Assembly (NCBI GenBank): GCA_022653075.1
Contig: JALCSB010000007.1
Location: forward strand, 1 to 64,000
Reading direction: 5' to 3'
Length of the DNA: 64,000 bases
Source: Intestinimonas sp.
GTDB taxonomy: Bacteria; Bacillota; Clostridia; Oscillospirales; Oscillospiraceae
Every line of letters begins with the position of its first letter. Position 1 is the first letter of the stretch. The notes below the pieces were generated by a model. It was not told the DNA's origin, searched no databases, and saw only the letters and a program-made list of their open reading frames with translations. Shown piece after piece: positions 16,804 to 24,574 of the stretch. The position numbers were made by a program, and so were the translations under genes.

Positions 16804-17310
16804 ACGATTCGCCTCCTTAACCAATGAATCATTTGTATTAACAAAATATTATACCATAAAATTGAAAAATCGACAAGGAAGCCTCGTATGCCGGATGTAT
16901 CCCCCAAAGGGGTTCTGGCCCCGGAATCGGCGCAAAGGTTTCGGTCCGGCAACTCGAAATCAGCAAGTAGGCTATACGCCCTATCAGGGATACGGGTTTG
17001 CGTCCGGGCCGACACCGCGCCGCTGAGCGGCAATCCTGTAATGGAGGCCGGCTCGGAGTATGGGCGCCTCGGCGATCGATACACCCGCCGATTTTAACGG
17101 CTGAATTCTCCGTTTCTTTCCAGATAAAAGGGACCAAAAGCTGTTTTTTTTCTTTACAATTGTGGTAAACTATGATAGACTGCTAAAGCATGAAAATCAT
17201 GCTTTAACCCCGTTCGCTTCGTTTCGGGATACCGGCCCGCTCTCATGCGGGGCTTTCACCCGCCCGTTACGCAGCGCCCTGGGAATCTGAATTGGAAAGG
17301 TGGATTTTCC
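16804..17310 (+). promoter_or_regulatory. Intergenic region with possible coding relic and rpsO leader
   Basis: 507 bases. The left edge holds the glycosyltransferase promoter. At 16888-17097 a plus-strand frame is open for 69 codons after AAGGAAG, and an overlapping frame (16895-17026) encodes MYPPKGFWPRN then VGYTPYQGYGFASGP, a Gly/Tyr-rich string like small spore-coat or DUF5320-type proteins; neither is convincing. From about 17150 TTTACA and TATGAT suggest a promoter, though the spacing is short. The stretch 17190-17300 is GC-rich with several pairings and may be the structured S15 autoregulatory leader known from rpsO genes of Firmicutes. Confidence 0.35.
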
Positions 17311-17577
17311 ATGATCCGCAAGGACGAAAAGACGGCCGTTATCGAGGCCAACCGTACCCACCCCAAGGATACCGGCTCTCCCGAGGTGCAGATTGCTATT
17401 CTTACGGCCCGTATCACTGAGCTCACCGAGCATCTAAAGGTTCACAAGCAGGACAACCACAGCCGCCGAGGCCTCTTTAAAATGGTCGGTAAACGGCGCA
17501 AGCTGTTGGACTATCTGGCGAAAAAGGATGTAGAGCGTTACCGCGCTATTATCGCCAAGCTGGGTATCCGCAGATAA
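17311..17577 (+). CDS. rpsO: 30S ribosomal protein S15
   Basis: 88 residues, full length for the family. Recognisable features are the start [36 protein letters not shown], the [12 protein letters not shown] loop, [11 protein letters not shown] and the IAKLGIRR end. S15 binds the central domain of 16S rRNA early in 30S assembly. ATG 17311 is chosen because AAAGGTGG precedes it and because it gives the canonical N-terminus. It lies directly upstream of pnp, an order conserved in many bacteria. A terminator at 17642-17672 separates the two, so they are probably only partly co-transcribed. Confidence 0.97.
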   Translation: MIRKDEKTAVIEANRTHPKDTGSPEVQIAILTARITELTEHLKVHKQDNHSRRGLFKMVGKRRKLLDYLAKKDVERYRAIIAKLGIRR

Positions 17578-17641
17578 CAAAAAGCACAGAGAAGCCAGCA
17601 GGTACAGGCTGTATAAAATCTTAATACTCAGGTTCTGCAAG

Positions 17642-17672
17642 GGGCGGTGTGGGAAACTGCACCGTCCTTTTT
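17642..17672 (+). terminator. Terminator after rpsO
   Basis: GGGCGGTG pairs with CACCGTCC and is followed by TTTTT, 65 bases past the rpsO stop. Confidence 0.75.
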
Positions 17673-17843
17673 CAACCGGCCAAAAATCTGCATGGCAGAA
17701 AGTATTTCTATTTTTGTTTTGATCGCACCACCAGAGCCTATCCGTTTTTTAGCAGTTGAACATGAACCCGCGTTATCCGGATGCGTGTTCAAATGCTAAA
17801 AGCCCTGCGGCTCTGATGTGTGCAGACACAAAGGAGGACGCAT

Positions 17844-19982
17844 ATGTCTACCATTATTAAGCACAAGCAGTTCCCGAACCATAAGATTTATAAGACCGAG
17901 GTGGCCGGCAAGCCCCTCACCATCGATGTGGGCAAGGTCGCCGAGCTGGCCAACGCCTCCGCCATGGTCACTTACGGCGAAACCACTGTTCTTGTGGCCA
18001 TCACCGCCGCGCCCCGCCCCCGGGACGGGGTGGACTTCTTTCCTTTGTCCGTGGACTTCGAGGAAAAGCTGTACGCGGTGGGCCGCATTCCCGGTTCCTT
18101 TATGCGCCGGGAGGGCCAGCCCTCTCTGCCCGCCGTCCTGGCCTCCCGTGTGATCGACCGCTCCATTCGCCCCCTGTTTCCCCATGATTTCCGCAACGAC
18201 GTAGTGGTAACCTGCACGGTCATGAGTGTAGATTATGATTGCTCTCCCGAATTTACCGCCATGGTGGGTGTCTCCGCCTGCCTGAGCTTCTCTGACATCC
18301 CCTGGGCCGGCCCCATCGGTTGCCTGGAGGTGGGCTATGTAAACGGTCAGATTGTTATGAACCCCACTCAGGCGCAGCGCCACGCCTCCCAAATGGACGT
18401 AACCGTGGCCGCCACCATGGAAAAGGTGGTCATGATCGAGGCCGGCGCCAAGGAAATCCCCGACGACATCATGTATGAGGGGATCGTGCAGGCTCACGAG
18501 GAAATTAAAAAGCAAGTCGAATTTATTAACGGGATTGTCTCCGAGATCGGCAAGGAAAAGATGAGCTACGACCATGCCGACTTCAATCAGGAGCTGTTCG
18601 ACAAAATTGTCTCCGCCACCACGGATGAGGCCAAGGCCGCCATGGATACCGACGACAAGAATGTCCGGGAGGAGCGCTGGAACGCCCTCATCGAGCATTG
18701 GCACGAGCTGTTTCTGGAGGACTATCCGGAGATGGACAAGTACCTGGACGAGATCACCTATAAATTCCAGAAGAAGATCGTCAAGGCCTGGCTGCTGGAG
18801 GGCCATCGCGTGGACGGCCGCGCCAGGAATGAAATCCGCCCTCTCTCCGCCGAGGTGGGCGTGCTGCCCCGGGTCCACGGCTCCGGGCTTTTTACCCGCG
18901 GTCAGACTCAGGTGCTGTCGGTATGCACCCTGAACACGCTCTCCGCCTGCCAGAAAATGGACACCATCTGGGAGGAAACCGAAAAGCGCTATATCCACCA
19001 CTACAATTTCCCCTCCTACTCCACCGGCGAAGCCCGTTCCGCGCGCTCCACCAACCGGCGTGAGAAGGGGCACGGTGCTCTTGCGGAGCGCGCACTGCTG
19101 CCGGTTCTTCCCTCGGTGGAGGATTTCCCCTATGCCATCCGTGTGGTATCCGAGGTGCTCTCTTCCAACGGCTCCACCTCTCAGGGCTCTATCTGTGGCT
19201 CCACTCTGGCTCTGATGGACGCGGGCGTACCCATTTCCGCGCCGGTAGCCGGCATCTCCTGCGGCCTGATTCAGGACGATAACGGCGGCTTTACCACCTT
19301 TATCGACATCCAGGGCGTGGAGGATTTCCACGGTGAAATGGACTTTAAGGTGGCCGGTACTAAGAAGGGGATCACCGCCATTCAGATGGATATTAAAAAT
19401 GACGGCCTGTCTCACGCCATCATCAAGGAGGCTCTGGATATTACCCGGGATGCCCGCTTCGCCATTCTGGACGAGGTTATGTTGCCCTGTATCTCCAAGC
19501 CCCGGCCTGAAGTGGCCGCCACCGCGCCCAAGATGGTAAAGATGAAGATTGATGTGGACAAGATTCGTGACGTCATCGGCTCCGGCGGCAAGGTTATTCA
19601 GAAAATCTGTGCCGAATCCGGTGCCAAGGTGGACGTGGAAGAGGACGGTACCATCTACATTTCCGGTGAAGATGCGGCCTCCTGCGACTCCGCTAAGAAG
19701 ATGATCGAAACCATCGTATTCGTCCCCGAGGTGGGCAAGCTTTATTATGGCAAGGTGGTCCGTATTCTGAATTTCGGCGCCTTTGTGGAATTAGCCCCCG
19801 GCAAGGACGGTATGGTTCACATCTCCAAGCTGGCCGACCACCGCGTGGAAAAGGTGGAGGATGTGGTCAATATCGGCGACATGATCTGGGTCAAGGTCAC
19901 CGAAATTGACGAAAAGGGACGCGTAAACCTGTCCTATCGCGACGCGCTCAAAGAGCTGGCCAAGCAGGGCGCGAAAAAGTAA
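17844..19982 (+). CDS. pnp: Polynucleotide phosphorylase (polyribonucleotide nucleotidyltransferase)
   Basis: 712 residues, full length. ATG 17844 follows AAAGGAGGACGCAT. Two RNase PH domains (about 10-145 and 310-545) carry MVTYGETTVLVAITA, FFPLSVDFEEK, PGSFMRREGQPS, GSGLFTRGQTQ, YNFPSYSTGEA and SSNGSTSQGSICGSTLALMDAG, with an all-helical domain between. A KH domain (DKIRDVIGSGGKVIQ, about 555-615) and an S1 domain (GKLYYGKVVRILNFGAFVEL, about 625-700) bind RNA. The enzyme degrades RNA 3'-5' phosphorolytically, usually as a trimer and with degradosome partners. Nothing unusual is seen. Codon use is strongly C-ending, as expected of a highly expressed gene here. Confidence 0.97.
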   Translation: MSTIIKHKQFPNHKIYKTEVAGKPLTIDVGKVAELANASAMVTYGETTVLVAITAAPRPRDGVDFFPLSVDFEEKLYAVGRIPGSFMRREGQPSLPAVLASRVIDRSIRPLFPHDFRNDVVVTCTVMSVDYDCSPEFTAMVGVSACLSFSDIPWAGPIGCLEVGYVNGQIVMNPTQAQRHASQMDVTVAATMEKVVMIEAGAKEIPDDIMYEGIVQAHEEIKKQVEFINGIVSEIGKEKMSYDHADFNQELFDKIVSATTDEAKAAMDTDDKNVREERWNALIEHWHELFLEDYPEMDKYLDEITYKFQKKIVKAWLLEGHRVDGRARNEIRPLSAEVGVLPRVHGSGLFTRGQTQVLSVCTLNTLSACQKMDTIWEETEKRYIHHYNFPSYSTGEARSARSTNRREKGHGALAERALLPVLPSVEDFPYAIRVVSEVLSSNGSTSQGSICGSTLALMDAGVPISAPVAGISCGLIQDDNGGFTTFIDIQGVEDFHGEMDFKVAGTKKGITAIQMDIKNDGLSHAIIKEALDITRDARFAILDEVMLPCISKPRPEVAATAPKMVKMKIDVDKIRDVIGSGGKVIQKICAESGAKVDVEEDGTIYISGEDAASCDSAKKMIETIVFVPEVGKLYYGKVVRILNFGAFVELAPGKDGMVHISKLADHRVEKVEDVVNIGDMIWVKVTEIDEKGRVNLSYRDALKELAKQGAKK

Positions 19983-20000
19983 TTTCCTTATGTTTAATTA

Positions 20001-20037
20001 AAGCGGCCGCGGCAAAGTTTGCCGCGGCCGCTTTTTT
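20001..20037 (+). terminator. Terminator after pnp
   Basis: AAGCGGCCGCGGCAAA pairs with TTTGCCGCGGCCGCTT, followed by TTTTT. Very strong; probably also stops the convergent activator transcript at 20051. Confidence 0.9.
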
Positions 20038-20050
20038 ATATTTTCATTTC

Positions 20051-21466
20051 TCAGACAATGGAGCGCTGAATCGAAATATTCAGGCGCTTCATTTTTTTGT
20101 ACAGCAAGCTCCGCTCCACACCCAGCTCGGCGGCCGTGGCGCGCACATTCTGCCCATTGCGGCGCAGGGCCTCCCGGATAACAGCGGCCTCATAGGCATC
20201 CATGGTGTCCGCCAGCCTGCTGGCCACGCTGTGCAGGCGCGGATCATACCGGTGCAGATCCGTAATCTTTGCAGGTAAGTCGGCCACATCCACCAGCAGT
20301 TCATCACAGGAGGCATAGGCACTGGAGACCACGTTTTGCAGTTCCCGCACATTACCCGGCCAGCTATACCGCTGCAGGCAGCGCCTGACCTGGTCGGAAA
20401 AAATAATTTTGGTCTTATATTTTTTATTGAGTTCCGTCAAAAAATAGTTGGCGTGCAGCAGAATATCCCCCGGCCGCTCCCGCAGGGGAATCGTCTCCAG
20501 ATTGATCACCGCAAGCCGGTAATAGAGGTCCTCCCGGAAGGTGCCCTCCGCCATCATCTGCTGAAGGTCCTGCCGGGTGGCGGCAATCACGCGCACATCC
20601 ACCGGCGTGGGGACACCGCCGCCCACCTTCTCGATCTCCCGCTCCTGAAGGGCGCGCAAAATTTTAACCTGAAGTGGGAAAGGCATATCACCAATCTCGT
20701 CCAAAAACAGTGTTCCGTGGTTAGCAAGCTGAAATTTTCCCGGTTTTCCACCTTTTTTCGCCCCGGTAAACGCGCCCTCCTCATATCCGAAAAGCTCTGA
20801 TTCCAGTAGGTTTTCCGGAATCGCTCCACAGTTAATGCAAATGAACGGGCCGCCCTTTCGCGGGCTCTCCCCGTGAATCGCCCGGGCCAGCACCTCTTTC
20901 CCGGTGCCGGTTTCACCGGTAATAAGCACGGAAAAATCGGTTCTCGCAATACGTGAGGCCGTCCGCTTCAGCTCCAGCAGCTTCGGATCAGAACCAAGGA
21001 ATCCGTCAAAACCGCCGCCCACCGACGTACTGTTCTGGTATTCCTCTCTATAATACTTCAGCTCCATATCCAAAATCTCTTTTGCCGTGTCCATAGCCCG
21101 CTGCCGGAATTTCATATGGGCGGCCGCACCCAACAGCGTACCGTGTTCGTCAAAGAAGCAAAAGCGATTGGCCACTGCGTAATTTTCCGACTGGTCCCGG
21201 GTTTCGCCCACGCAGTAGGGCTGAATATACACGCCGTTCCCGCCGTCGCCCCGATGCCTGCGCTGGAGCACATCGTACATGGAGGTGGTGGTAATAATCT
21301 GACGAATGGGTTTTCCAATTACATCCTCTCGTTTCTTTGCCAGAAAATCACAGTAATTTTGGTTGATATCGGTAATAACCCCATTAGCATCTACCACAAT
21401 AAATCCATCTTCGGTTTTGTCCAGAAATTCTTCAAAAATCAGCCGATATCTGTGATCTTCCGTCAT
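20051..21466 (-). CDS. Sigma-54-dependent transcriptional activator (PAS-AAA+-Fis HTH)
   Basis: 471 residues from ATG 21466 (GAGGGGA seven bases upstream; an ATG two codons earlier is too close to it). A PAS domain (about 10-110: GFIVVDANGVITDINQNYCDFLAKKREDVIGK) senses a ligand or redox state. The AAA+ domain (about 155-390) has Walker A GETGTGKEV, the sigma-54 contact loop GAFTGA intact, TLFLDEIGDMP and the arginine finger in FREDLYYRLAVI. The HTH (about 425-471) is Fis-like (AALRRNGQNVRATAAELGVERSLLYKKMKRL). It is divergent from an acyl-CoA dehydrogenase gene that has a -24/-12 promoter and an upstream dyad, so it most likely controls that operon in response to an acyl-CoA substrate. Confidence 0.92.
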   Translation of the reverse strand: MTEDHRYRLIFEEFLDKTEDGFIVVDANGVITDINQNYCDFLAKKREDVIGKPIRQIITTTSMYDVLQRRHRGDGGNGVYIQPYCVGETRDQSENYAVANRFCFFDEHGTLLGAAAHMKFRQRAMDTAKEILDMELKYYREEYQNSTSVGGGFDGFLGSDPKLLELKRTASRIARTDFSVLITGETGTGKEVLARAIHGESPRKGGPFICINCGAIPENLLESELFGYEEGAFTGAKKGGKPGKFQLANHGTLFLDEIGDMPFPLQVKILRALQEREIEKVGGGVPTPVDVRVIAATRQDLQQMMAEGTFREDLYYRLAVINLETIPLRERPGDILLHANYFLTELNKKYKTKIIFSDQVRRCLQRYSWPGNVRELQNVVSSAYASCDELLVDVADLPAKITDLHRYDPRLHSVASRLADTMDAYEAAVIREALRRNGQNVRATAAELGVERSLLYKKMKRLNISIQRSIV

Positions 21467-21544
21467 GAACATTCCCCTCTTTTCGTTTATCTCTGTTTAA
21501 TCTGTTAGTTTAATTATAAACAGACGCCGCATATATTTCAAGCG

Positions 21545-21583
21545 CACACTTGAGCCGTTCTCCCAGTGCCCCGCTCAAGTGTG
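21545..21583 (+). promoter_or_regulatory. Inverted repeat, probable activator binding site (UAS)
   Basis: CACACTTGAGC and GCTCAAGTGTG are perfect 11-base arms separated by 17 bases. The dyad lies about 157 bases upstream of the -24 element at 21740, the usual enhancer distance for sigma-54 activators, and next to the activator gene. The right arm is followed by TATTTTTT, so a terminator reading is possible, but no plus-strand gene lies directly upstream of it. Confidence 0.65.
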
Positions 21584-21739
21584 TATTTTTTAACACGTTT
21601 TATCCTGTTTGACACACATTATAAGCCGTTTAAACTGAAAAAAATGAATTATAAAATAATTTTCTAAAAAAATTCCCCCTTACAAGCACAGGCATTTGCG
21701 GAATTTTTCACCGGTTAAAATTTTATGATGAAAAGAATC

Positions 21740-21755
21740 TGGCATGAATTTAGCT
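21740..21755 (+). promoter_or_regulatory. Sigma-54 (-24/-12) promoter
   Basis: TGGCATGAATTTAGCT matches the consensus TGGCACGNNNNTTGCW with invariant GG and GC at the correct distance. It faces the relic at 21793 and the acyl-CoA dehydrogenase at 22052. Confidence 0.75.
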
Positions 21756-21792
21756 TAAATCAATAGAGTTGTAAATGTGTTGGCCAATCCAT

Positions 21793-21960
21793 ATGCTCAT
21801 TTTCTCTGGTGCATACGCCTCCGAAACCGGCCAGGACGCTCTTTACATCACGGAACATGCCGTGTTCAAAAAGACCGTAAGGGCATGTGCTCCTTGAGGC
21901 TGCCCCCGGTGCGGATCTGGAAAGGGACATCCTATCAGAAATGGCGTTTCAGCCTCCGGA
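21793..21960 (+). pseudogene. 3' relic of an acyl-CoA/3-ketoacid CoA-transferase
   Basis: From 21793 one frame reads ALYITEHAVFKKT, and the next frame from about 21896 continues EAAPGADLERDILSEMAFQP. Together they fit the C-terminus of class I CoA-transferases (vlYvTErAVFelt…l.LtEiAPGiDLErDIla.MdF.P). A frameshift lies near 21890, and everything upstream in the gene is gone. It sits directly between the sigma-54 promoter and the acyl-CoA dehydrogenase, so the ancestral operon probably began with this transferase. Confidence 0.6.
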
Positions 21961-22051
21961 TCAGGAAGATGGACACCCGCATTCCGCCACGAGAAGATGG
22001 GCCTGAAGCTCTGAGGGCTTCAACCATGAATTAATAGGGAGGTATTGGATT

Positions 22052-23191
22052 ATGGAATTCAAGCTGACGGAAGAACAAGAAATGCTGCAGGAAATGGCTC
22101 ACGACTTCGCGGAGAAGTCCGTGGCCCCCAGAGCGGCGGATATCGACAAAAACGGGGAATTTCCTCAGGATCTGTTCGACACCATGACGGAAATGGGCTT
22201 CACCGGCCTGTGCATTCCGGAAGAGTACGGTGGTTCAGGCGGCGACGACATTGGCAAGGCCATCGTTGTGGAGGAAATCGCCAAGAAGTGCGCTTCCACC
22301 GCAGGCACCCTGTCCGTCCATATGGTGTGTCCCTCCATCCTGCTGAAGTTCGGCAGTGAGGAGCAAAAAAAGAAATATCTGCCCAAGCTGGCCAACGGCT
22401 GCCTGGGCGCCTTCGCCCTGACTGAGCCGGGCGCGGGCTCCGACGCAGGCTCCGCCCGCACCACCGCCATTTTGGACGAGGCCACCGGCGAGTATGTCAT
22501 TAACGGTACCAAGTGCTTTATCACCGGCGGCGCCCGGGCCCAGTATATCGCCCTGATCGCCCTGACCCAACCGGAGAAAAAGATCAAGGGTATGTCCTGC
22601 ATCATTGTGGAAAAGGGCACTCCAGGTTTCACCATCGGAAAAGTGGAGGATAAAATGGGCCTGCACGGCTCCGAGACCGCCGAGTTGGTCTTTGACAACT
22701 GCCGCGTGCCCAAGGAAAATCTGATCGGCGAAGAGGGCAAGGGCTTTAATTATGCCATGATCGCACTGGACGGCGCCCGGATCGGTATCGCCGCGCAGGC
22801 TGTTGGTATTGCCGAAGGCGCGCTGGAGGCCTCCATTGAATACGCGCATCAGCGCATCCAGTTCGGTAAGCCCATTGCGGCCCTGCAGGGCATTCAGTGG
22901 TATCTGGCCGATATGGCCACCAAGACGGAAGCCGCCAAGTGGCTGACTTATTATGCCGCTTATCGGAAGTCCGCCGGTCTGCCGCACACCAAGGAGGCGG
23001 CCATGGCCAAGCTGAACGCCTCGGAGAACGCCCGGTACGTCACCAATCTGGCCCTTCAGATTCACGGCGGCTACGGCTACATGCGGGATTATCCCATTGA
23101 GCGCATGTACCGCGATGCTAAAATCACCGAAATCTATGAGGGCACCTCGGAAATTCACAAGGTGGTCATCTCCCGGGCACTGCTCAAATAA
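22052..23191 (+). CDS. Acyl-CoA dehydrogenase (short-chain, butyryl-CoA type)
   Basis: 379 residues, ATG preceded by TAGGGAGGTATTGG. It has the family signatures GAFALTEPGAGSDAGS, the C-terminal QIHGGYGYMRDYPIERMYRDAKI and the catalytic Glu in ITEIYEGTSEIHKVVIS. It oxidises a short acyl-CoA to the 2-enoyl-CoA or, in fermenters, runs in reverse, with FAD and an electron-transfer flavoprotein. No etfAB lies nearby. It pairs with the hydratase at 23335 under the sigma-54 promoter at 21740. The substrate is not readable; length and residues fit butyryl-CoA-like substrates. Confidence 0.93.
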   Translation: MEFKLTEEQEMLQEMAHDFAEKSVAPRAADIDKNGEFPQDLFDTMTEMGFTGLCIPEEYGGSGGDDIGKAIVVEEIAKKCASTAGTLSVHMVCPSILLKFGSEEQKKKYLPKLANGCLGAFALTEPGAGSDAGSARTTAILDEATGEYVINGTKCFITGGARAQYIALIALTQPEKKIKGMSCIIVEKGTPGFTIGKVEDKMGLHGSETAELVFDNCRVPKENLIGEEGKGFNYAMIALDGARIGIAAQAVGIAEGALEASIEYAHQRIQFGKPIAALQGIQWYLADMATKTEAAKWLTYYAAYRKSAGLPHTKEAAMAKLNASENARYVTNLALQIHGGYGYMRDYPIERMYRDAKITEIYEGTSEIHKVVISRALLK

Positions 23192-23334
23192 AGCGGCCTG
23201 TTTCGGCATCTGTCACACAGCCAACTATCCCCACGATCATGGTGTTTGTCGCCGCCATTCTTTGTGCATAATGGATCCGTAGCCAAAAGTCCAATCCGAT
23301 CATCAATTTATTTTGAAAGAAAGGATGTATTATC

Positions 23335-24222
23335 ATGGAAAAAATCAATTTAGCAGACGTCCTGGTCGGCAAGAAAATGGAGCCGCGTTATTTAGAGTAT
23401 AATTGGCGTGATATCGCCCTTTACGCGCTGGCAGTGGGTGCCAAGCGTGAGGACCTGCAGTACACCTACGAAAAGTACCTCAAGGCCATCCCCACCTACG
23501 GCACCGTCCCCTACTGGGGTACCGTCAATGTCCGTCCTTATCAGTGGATGCCTCTGCCCGCCTCCATGTTAGCCGATGAAATTATTAAGCCCACTACTTC
23601 TTTTCTGAATATGGATCACGAGATCATCATGCACCGGCCCATTGATCCCATCAAAGGTACTTTCCAGTGGCAGGACGAGATCACCGACGTTTTTGACCGC
23701 GGTGATGGTAAAGGCGCCGTCGTGAAAACCAAAGTCAAGGTTCGCGACGAGGCCGGCAACGACGTATGCACCAACTATTCCACGACCTTCTTCCATGAGG
23801 CCGGCGGCTTCGGCGGTCAGCCCATGCCCAAAAGCTCGGTTGTGATTCCCGACCGGGACCCGGATATTGAAATCGACGACTATATCAGCCCGGTGCAGAA
23901 CCTGCTGTACCGCCTGACCGGCGATACCAACCTCATTCATGTAGACCCCGAATACGCCAAAAAGATGGGGTTGGAAACCAGCATCATGCAGGGCCTGTGC
24001 TCCTTTGGCTTCTCCTGCCGCAACGCCATCGCCGCGCTGATTCCCGGTGAACCGGAGCGCATGACCCGTATGGCCGCTCAGATGAGCTCCATGCTGCTGC
24101 CCGACACGCCAGTCAAGCTGCAGTTGTGGAAGATCGGCGACGGTGTTGCCTATTTCCGCTTTATGAACTGCAATACCGGCAAGGCGGTCCTGAACCGCGG
24201 CGTATTCGAGTGGAAAAAATAA
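23335..24222 (+). CDS. MaoC-like (R)-specific enoyl-CoA hydratase, double hot-dog
   Basis: 295 residues, ATG after AGAAAGGATGTATTATC. The C-terminal half carries YRLTGDTNLIHVDPEYA, the hydratase-2 motif with catalytic Asp and His, followed by GLETSIMQGLCSFG. The N-terminal half is a second hot-dog fold without these residues. This is the architecture of the hydratase 2 part of eukaryotic multifunctional enzyme 2 and of fungal/bacterial MaoC double hot-dog proteins. It would add water to a trans-2-enoyl-CoA to give the (R)-3-hydroxyacyl-CoA, using the product of the dehydrogenase at 22052. The gap of about 140 bases between the two holds nothing notable. Confidence 0.88.
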   Translation: MEKINLADVLVGKKMEPRYLEYNWRDIALYALAVGAKREDLQYTYEKYLKAIPTYGTVPYWGTVNVRPYQWMPLPASMLADEIIKPTTSFLNMDHEIIMHRPIDPIKGTFQWQDEITDVFDRGDGKGAVVKTKVKVRDEAGNDVCTNYSTTFFHEAGGFGGQPMPKSSVVIPDRDPDIEIDDYISPVQNLLYRLTGDTNLIHVDPEYAKKMGLETSIMQGLCSFGFSCRNAIAALIPGEPERMTRMAAQMSSMLLPDTPVKLQLWKIGDGVAYFRFMNCNTGKAVLNRGVFEWKK

Positions 24223-24270
24223 TCTGATTCTACCTATTGTTCCACTTGCTCTATTTCTCTCCCTGCCTGA

Positions 24271-24299
24271 GGAGACCTCCGGTTCGACCGGAGGTCTCC
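24271..24299 (+). terminator. Terminator after the hydratase gene
   Basis: GGAGACCTCCGGT-tcg-ACCGGAGGTCTCC, a perfect stem with a tight loop, followed by TTCTTTATC. Confidence 0.85.
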
Positions 24300-24574
24300 T
24301 TCTTTATCAGGCATTCCATGGGGCACAGCCCCGCCCGCTTTACAAATACCATCTCCGGTGTTACAATGAAAAAAAGAACGTTACAAAAAGCGGTCTCCTC
24401 CGGCCGCCGCGTTCGCCGGTATGGCCTGACCGTAAGGTATTTTTCCAAACGGGAAGCGCGCATTGGTCGCAGTTTTTATCTGCCACGCTCTCTCCCTATC
24501 TTTTTCGTGGGAGAGGGCGTTTTTGTTTTTCAGACGATAGCCCAGCCGGTTTTACAGGAAAAGGAAGGATGCTC
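24300..24574. other. Intergenic stretch before aspA
   Basis: About 275 bases without a supported gene; it should hold the aspA-hydF promoter. A GC-rich run with CTCTCTCCC and GGGAGAGGGCG (near 24490-24520) can form a hairpin followed by TTTTTGTTTTT, which looks like a terminator or attenuator in the leader. Confidence 0.4.

Noticed and set aside
16888-17097. Small gene of 69 codons between the glycosyltransferase-like gene and rpsO
   Set aside because: Overlapping frames compete, neither has a family look beyond Gly/Tyr richness, and the ribosome-binding site is weak. Kept only as a note.
17796-19415. Very long open frame on the minus strand opposite pnp
   Set aside because: It mirrors the C-ending codons of pnp, has no ribosome-binding site and encodes a low-complexity His/Gly/Val-rich sequence. 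A coding shadow. The same applies to the long frame opposite aspA (24530-25903).
21577-21592. Terminator reading of the right arm of the 21545-21583 dyad with its T run
   Set aside because: No plus-strand gene lies directly upstream, pnp already has a strong terminator at 20001, and the position fits an activator site for the sigma-54 promoter at 21740.
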